Part shown: positions 59,294 through 64,000 of the stretch, piece by piece
Layout: each line of letters opens with the position of its first letter
Numbering within the stretch: position 1 is the stretch's first letter
Assembly: GCF_021018805.1 (NCBI RefSeq)
Contig: NC_086258.1
Location: forward strand, 14,222,692 to 14,286,691
Length of the DNA: 64,000 nt
Reading direction: 5' to 3'
Source of the DNA: Prinia subflava
Taxonomy: Eukaryota > Chordata > Aves > Passeriformes > Cisticolidae
Notes under the pieces: generated by a model
Told to the model about the DNA's origin: nothing
Databases searched by the model: none
The model's input: only the letters and a program-made list of their open reading frames with translations
Position numbers and translations under genes: made by a program

Positions 59294-59820
59294 ATGATGG
59301 ATGGATGGGTGGATGGATGGATGGATGGATGGATGGATGGATGGATGGATGGATGGATGGATGGATGGATGGATGGATGGATGGAGGGAGGGATGGATGG
59401 ATGGAGGGATGGATGGATGGATGGATGGATGGATGGATGGATGGATGGATGGATGGATGGAGGGAGGGATGGATGGATGGAGGGATGGATGGATGGATGG
59501 ATGGATGATGGATGGATGGATGGGTGGATGGATGGATGGAGGGATGGATGGATGGATGGAGGGATGGATGGAAGGATGGATGATGGATGGATGGATGGAT
59601 GGATGGATGGATGGATGGATGGATGGATGGAGGGAGGGATGGATGGATGGAGGGATGGATGGATGGATGGATGGATGATGGATGGATGGATGGGTGGATG
59701 GGTGGATGGAGGGATGGATGGATGGATGGAGGGATGGATGGAAGGATGGATGATGGATGGATGGATGGATGGATGGATGGATGGATGGATGGATGGATGG
59801 ATGGATGGATGGATGGAAGG
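59182..59820. repeat. GGAT tetranucleotide array, about 640 bp, with higher-order structure
   Basis: Over 150 units of ggat are interrupted by gggt, gagg and gatgat variants. The variants are not random: a block starting agggagggatggatggatgg recurs at 59385, 59461 and 59631. Positions 59461-59590 match 59631-59760 with one mismatch, giving a 170-bp higher-order period. All six frames stay mostly open, producing Met-Asp-Gly-Trp and Ile-His-Pro-Ser repeats that are not genes. Confidence 0.98.
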
Positions 59821-61130
59821 TGACTGAGGGAATGCATGGAGGTGAGTGAACCCCCAGCCAAGGTGAAGCTGGCTAGGGAGGTGGATGTTCTGAGATCTCA
59901 GGGAACTCCCAGGAGCCACCCTCCCCTTCTCTGTCTGGGTTTTTTTAATCAAATCCCCTCCCTGTAAGCTCAAAAAGGCATTTTGTGCCCTGTATCTCCT
60001 GAGCCATGAAAGCTCCTCTGCCAGCATCCCCAGCACTCTCCTCATCTCCCCTTTACACCACAACACTCCCATGGCTCCAGGTGTGACAGGGCCCTGGAGG
60101 GAATCATTTTCCCATTAGTAGTGTCCTGAAAACCCCCACTGAACCATGAGGTGTGGATGCAAGAAGTTCATTAAAGACCAATCTTTACAAGCAGTAATAA
60201 ATTAGCCAGGAGTATAAGGCTGTGCTGGGTCTTGTTCTCCTCCAGTTGCTGCTGGAGCATCTTGAGGCTCCAGAGCCCTTTCTTGCCCGGTGAAAAAACC
60301 ACGATTAAATACATAAACTCACATGTGGGTGTAGATGTCCTGCCCTCCAGTGCTGCTCCCCTTGCAGCTGTGGTGTCAGTGGGTACGAGGAGCCTCTGGG
60401 AAGGTCCAGGTGAGGCAGGAGATCCTGTGAGGCAGCAACTCCCCACCCCAGGCAAGGATGCAGACCAGTGCCCTTTATCAGCTTGGAGCAAACAAGACCC
60501 AAAGGTATTTTTTGGGGGTGCTTTCCAGGCACACACCACCGTGGCAGGATAAGGAGCTGACTTGGTGTACACACCGTGGGGGTTTCTTGCTCACAGCACT
60601 CAGTCCCACTTCCTTGTGTTGCATTATTAATACTATTTGTCAAGGTTGTGTATTCATTTTCCCAAATGTGAGCTGGCCCCATGGGCTATTCAAGGTGTGC
60701 TAAGAAATTAAATAGTCTTATTCTTCCCTGCTGATAGCTTGTTAGCTGTGCAGAGCTGGTGTGCCTGTGCTGGGGATGCTGTGTGCGCAGGCAGCACATT
60801 CACCTGAGTAAATACTCCTCCACTAATGAGAAGTAGCTGAGAGATATTTATTTTCTTCTTCTTCCTTCCTCATGGGATTTATTTATTTTCTTCTTATATT
60901 TTTTCCCCAAATTGACAGTCAAAGCTGTCCAGAAAAAAACGAGCTTTTTTTCCTTCTTGTTTTCCTCATCCAGTTTCGGGGTTTTGATCGGGTCTCCTTC
61001 CCCCCATTGCAGCACCCTTTGCTCCTCCAGCTCTTTGTGCCCAAGAACCACATCAGCTCTTTAACTCTTCCTTCTGCAAACTGGCTGGGGCACAGCCCAC
61101 AGGAAAGCTGGGAGTGCTGGGCAGGGAGCA

Positions 61131-61185
61131 GGGTGTCCCCAGGGTGTCCCCAGGGTGTCCCCAGGGTGTCCCCGGGGTGTCCCCA
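61131..61185. repeat. 11-bp tandem repeat, five copies
   Basis: The unit gggtgtcccca is repeated five times with a single g/a change in copy 4. It is intergenic. Confidence 0.95.
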
Positions 61186-64000
61186 GTGCCCCAGCTGCTC
61201 CGTGGGTGCCACCACGGCTGGGATGCTCCACTGACCTTTCCTCTGTGCACTGCAGGGTTTCTGTCTCTAGTCACTGTGTAGATGTCAAATCCCAGCCTGT
61301 TCCCATGGATACAGCAGAATGTGGAGAGGGAAGAGCTGCCTCGTTGCTTCATGTGGGGTTTTATGTGGCTCAGATTCTGGCTCATGGTGGCCTCCGTGGC
61401 AGTGGCTATGAAGGGCAGGAGGTGGCTGCAGAAATTACCCCGTGTGTCTTTAATTGCAAACCAGCCTCCCAAATGTAACCCTTCTTCTTTTCATGCCACT
61501 TCATCTTTGAATCTCTGGTCAATTCAGTCTTTGTAGAAGAAAAACTCCTTTTTTTTTGTTATTATTACAATTTGTAATACAGGAAAGCATAATTTCAACA
61601 ACAACAAAAAAACTAGCCCCACTCTCCTGTGTTGCCAGTCTCTATCCCAAGGGCTGGATTCAAAGAATACCTTGACTCTAACCTGATATTTTCGTGTCTT
61701 GAGAAGTTTGTACCATGATGTTCTGTGGGCTCTGTCCAGCATTTTTAATCAAACCACCTCAGCACTCCCCAAGCCTCATCCCTCTCTCCATTTCCCGTGA
61801 AAGGAGAAATATTCACACAGAAATTGTGATTAATATGCCTGGAAAATACTCAGTCAAGGTTACTCCCCAAAAGGCCATTTTTTTTTGTCATTGGCTCCGA
61901 ACAAATCTCTTGGCTATGATGAGATGCAGCTGTTTTTAATCTTTAATGTTAGGACAGTGTGCATTCATTTTCTTACAGCAAACCAGGTGTGACAGGGGTG
62001 CAGAGAAGGTGATCCAGGTTTTGCAGCTGCTTAAACTGAGGCTGCTGCAGCTCCTGCGCCCAAAGGGTCCTGCTTAAATGGCTCATTTTGGATCAAAGTC
62101 ATTCTTACCCCAATTAGTCCCAAGCACCATCAAACACCTCTAAATCTGCACGTAGATAAATCCCCAGAGCTGAGATTCAGCTTTGTTGCTAATTAGCAAA
62201 GTGTTTAGGCACGTGCTGAGGTCCCTCGGACTCCAGCAGGATCCACCTCGCAGCCAAAATTAAGGGCAAGCAAAGCTCTGCTGAACAAGAGCTGTCTTTG
62301 TTTAACAGCACTTGGTAGCTGGGTTTCGTATAAAGGAGCTGGAAGGCACAACAGAGGAGACAGTACAAAGACATAATCATAAATTTATTATTTTCCACGG
62401 TGATAACTTTTTTTTAATGAGGTGCATATTCACAAAAATGAAACCCTGAGGTTCTCACATCTGCCTGACATCCTGACACACGCCAGCTCCCCGCTGCAAC
62501 TGCAGGGGGAAACCTGCCAAGGAAGCTGAAAGGTGTTATTTAATTAATAACAGCTAATTTGAATAAATACTGAAATGTCACTCAGCTGCTCCCAAGGGGG
62601 GTGTGAGGAGTTCACCTCCGTGGGAAAGGGAACACGGTCGGTGTCACGCACAGGAGAGGGAGCAGCAGAGTCTGTCCTGTCAGGGCAGGTCAGATCCTGC
62701 CCCATTCCTGGTGTTTAATGAGTAAATAATTTAGGTTTAGCATAACTGAGTGCTGTGGGGCTCGTAATGCTGGTTTAATCTGTCCCCAGCTCGGCTCATC
62801 AAAGGCTGTGGAGTGAGGGGACAAGAGAAGAATCAGTGGCACTGGCCAAGGCTGTGTAGTGCCCATCCAACATCTTCAACTGAGGTAATGTGGCTTTTAA
62901 AGCTGCCTTGCTTCAATGCTGAACAAGCTCAAATATCTGAGTGAGAGCTTTGATTATTCTGGAAAAGCAAATTGTGCTTTACTTTGGCAGAAATTACAGG
63001 GCCTGTTTCTGGAGAGAGCGTCCCCAGCTCCTGCTGCACTTAAATTTTGGGGTGATCCCTGTTTGTTTAGGACAATAGGATTCTGTATTATTTAGTGTAA
63101 TTATTCATAATTCAGATAAACATGGAAGGTATCTCCAGCAGTGCAGAACATGCACATAGAAAATCCCCATCAAATTATTTATTTCCATATAAATTATGTA
63201 CTGTCAAAACTGTTCTACTGATCTGAAGGTTAAAGGCTTCATCATGGAAATGCAGCAGCTCCCTGTCATCTTGATCAGAATTATTTACAGAAAAAAAGCA
63301 TCCTAGTGGGTGTGGATTTCCTATTGATCTGCTTCAGCAGCCCTGTCTGACCGAGAACAGCTGAAATACACGAAATAAAAACACAAACCTACAGTTGTTT
63401 CATCTTCCCATAAAAAAGTAGGTCATATCCCCAAGTGAGCTGTATTTTATTCATGTAAATACATTTTTTAACAATTAAAAATGCAACAAAAACTATGTTC
63501 ATGTCAACAGAGCTGAGGCTGGTGAAAGTGGGTTAGGGCTGATGCCAGGGCTTCCTTGGGCAAAGCCTTGCTGGTGGATGAGCAGCTCCCTCACGCCTCT
63601 GCTGTGGGTATGGGACCCCAAATCGCACATTTTGGAGCAGGAAAGTGAAGCAGGAGGAGAGTGAAGGAGCTTAAAGCTCTCCAGATTGAGCTCCATATAG
63701 GAATAATTATGGCTGCTATTTTAAGGAGTTGTTTAATAACGTTCAACAGATGACAGGCTGAGATTATAACACTGCCACCTCCACGCTCCTGGGGGCTTTT
63801 TCTTCCCTACTCCCACCCCACAGCCAGTTCTGTATATTTGCATTTTCCCAAGGCAATTATCATGCTCCAAAGGCTCTGGAGCAAGCTGGGAATCGCCTTG
63901 CACAAGGGGAGAGGACAAGGCACAAACCCCTCTCCTGGTGTGTACCTGGAGTTTGTTCAGCAGCAAAACCTGCATTGTCATCCCATCCAAAAAAACATTT

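Larger units (their letters stand above)
57146..64000. other. Intergenic region downstream of CACNG5
   Basis: About 6.9 kb contains no recognisable coding exon. I looked for the first exon of CACNG4, the expected next gene, and did not see its TM1 or GLWRVC motifs. The region contains a perfect short stem-loop (58552), the GGAT array (59182-59820) and an 11-bp tandem repeat (61131). It is otherwise unremarkable. Confidence 0.75.

Noticed and set aside
59086..60072. A 328-codon minus-strand frame with Ile-His-Pro-Ser repeats, and matching plus-strand Met-Asp-Gly-Trp frames.
   Set aside because: They are translations of the GGAT array. A tetranucleotide repeat without stops is open in several frames by periodicity alone.
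57146..64000. Possible first exon of CACNG4, the expected next gene.
   Set aside because: No frame here shows the TM1 segment or the GLWRVC signature after a GTDYW-like motif, so CACNG4 must start beyond the window.

Overview
This is vertebrate nuclear DNA, almost certainly from a bird. Two genes can be read exon by exon on the + strand with canonical GT-AG introns. Several 3'-end fragments that look like CR1 (the dominant avian LINE) are scattered through the window, introns are short, and minisatellites are frequent. I cannot name the species. No prokaryotic, plasmid or viral features are visible.

Positions 1 to about 34,370 hold the 3' half of PRKCA (protein kinase C alpha). The window opens inside an intron. 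Nine coding exons follow, equivalent to human exons 9 to 17 (9806-9949, 10705-10878, 11939-12030, 13580-13642, 14282-14420, 20322-20402, 21754-21861, 24189-24329, 27827-27991). They join without a frame break into 368 codons: the end of the V3 hinge, the whole kinase domain and the AGC C-terminal tail. The glycine loop, ATP lysine, YRDLKLDN catalytic loop, DFG, activation-loop Thr, turn motif and hydrophobic motif are all intact. The last six residues differ from the mammalian PICK1-binding tail. An AT-rich stretch after the stop, to about 34.37 kb, is probably a 6.4 kb 3'UTR. It begins with a 64-nt near-perfect hairpin (28027-28090), which I consider the most interesting unexplained structure here.

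Positions 34.4 to 41.2 kb are intergenic and more GC-rich, with a 28-bp minisatellite. A purine-rich tract (41248-41510) runs into a strong CpG island (about 41.5-42.07 kb) that contains a good splice donor (41637). I infer that this is the promoter and noncoding first exon of the next gene.

Positions 52.6 to 55.8 kb hold the complete coding region of CACNG5 (TARP gamma-5, an AMPA-receptor auxiliary subunit of the claudin-like family). It has five coding exons encoding 275 residues. A 3'UTR follows, then intergenic sequence with a roughly 640-bp GGAT tetranucleotide array (59182-59820) that carries a 170-bp higher-order duplication. CACNG4, the expected next neighbour, is not reached.

The two genes are conserved neighbours in vertebrates (PRKCA-CACNG5-CACNG4-CACNG1). 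PKC alpha is a lipid- and calcium-activated kinase that acts at membranes, including synapses. TARP gamma-5 tunes AMPA receptors. A shared role is plausible, but nothing in this sequence shows it. Comparisons to human proteins are from memory, not from a search.
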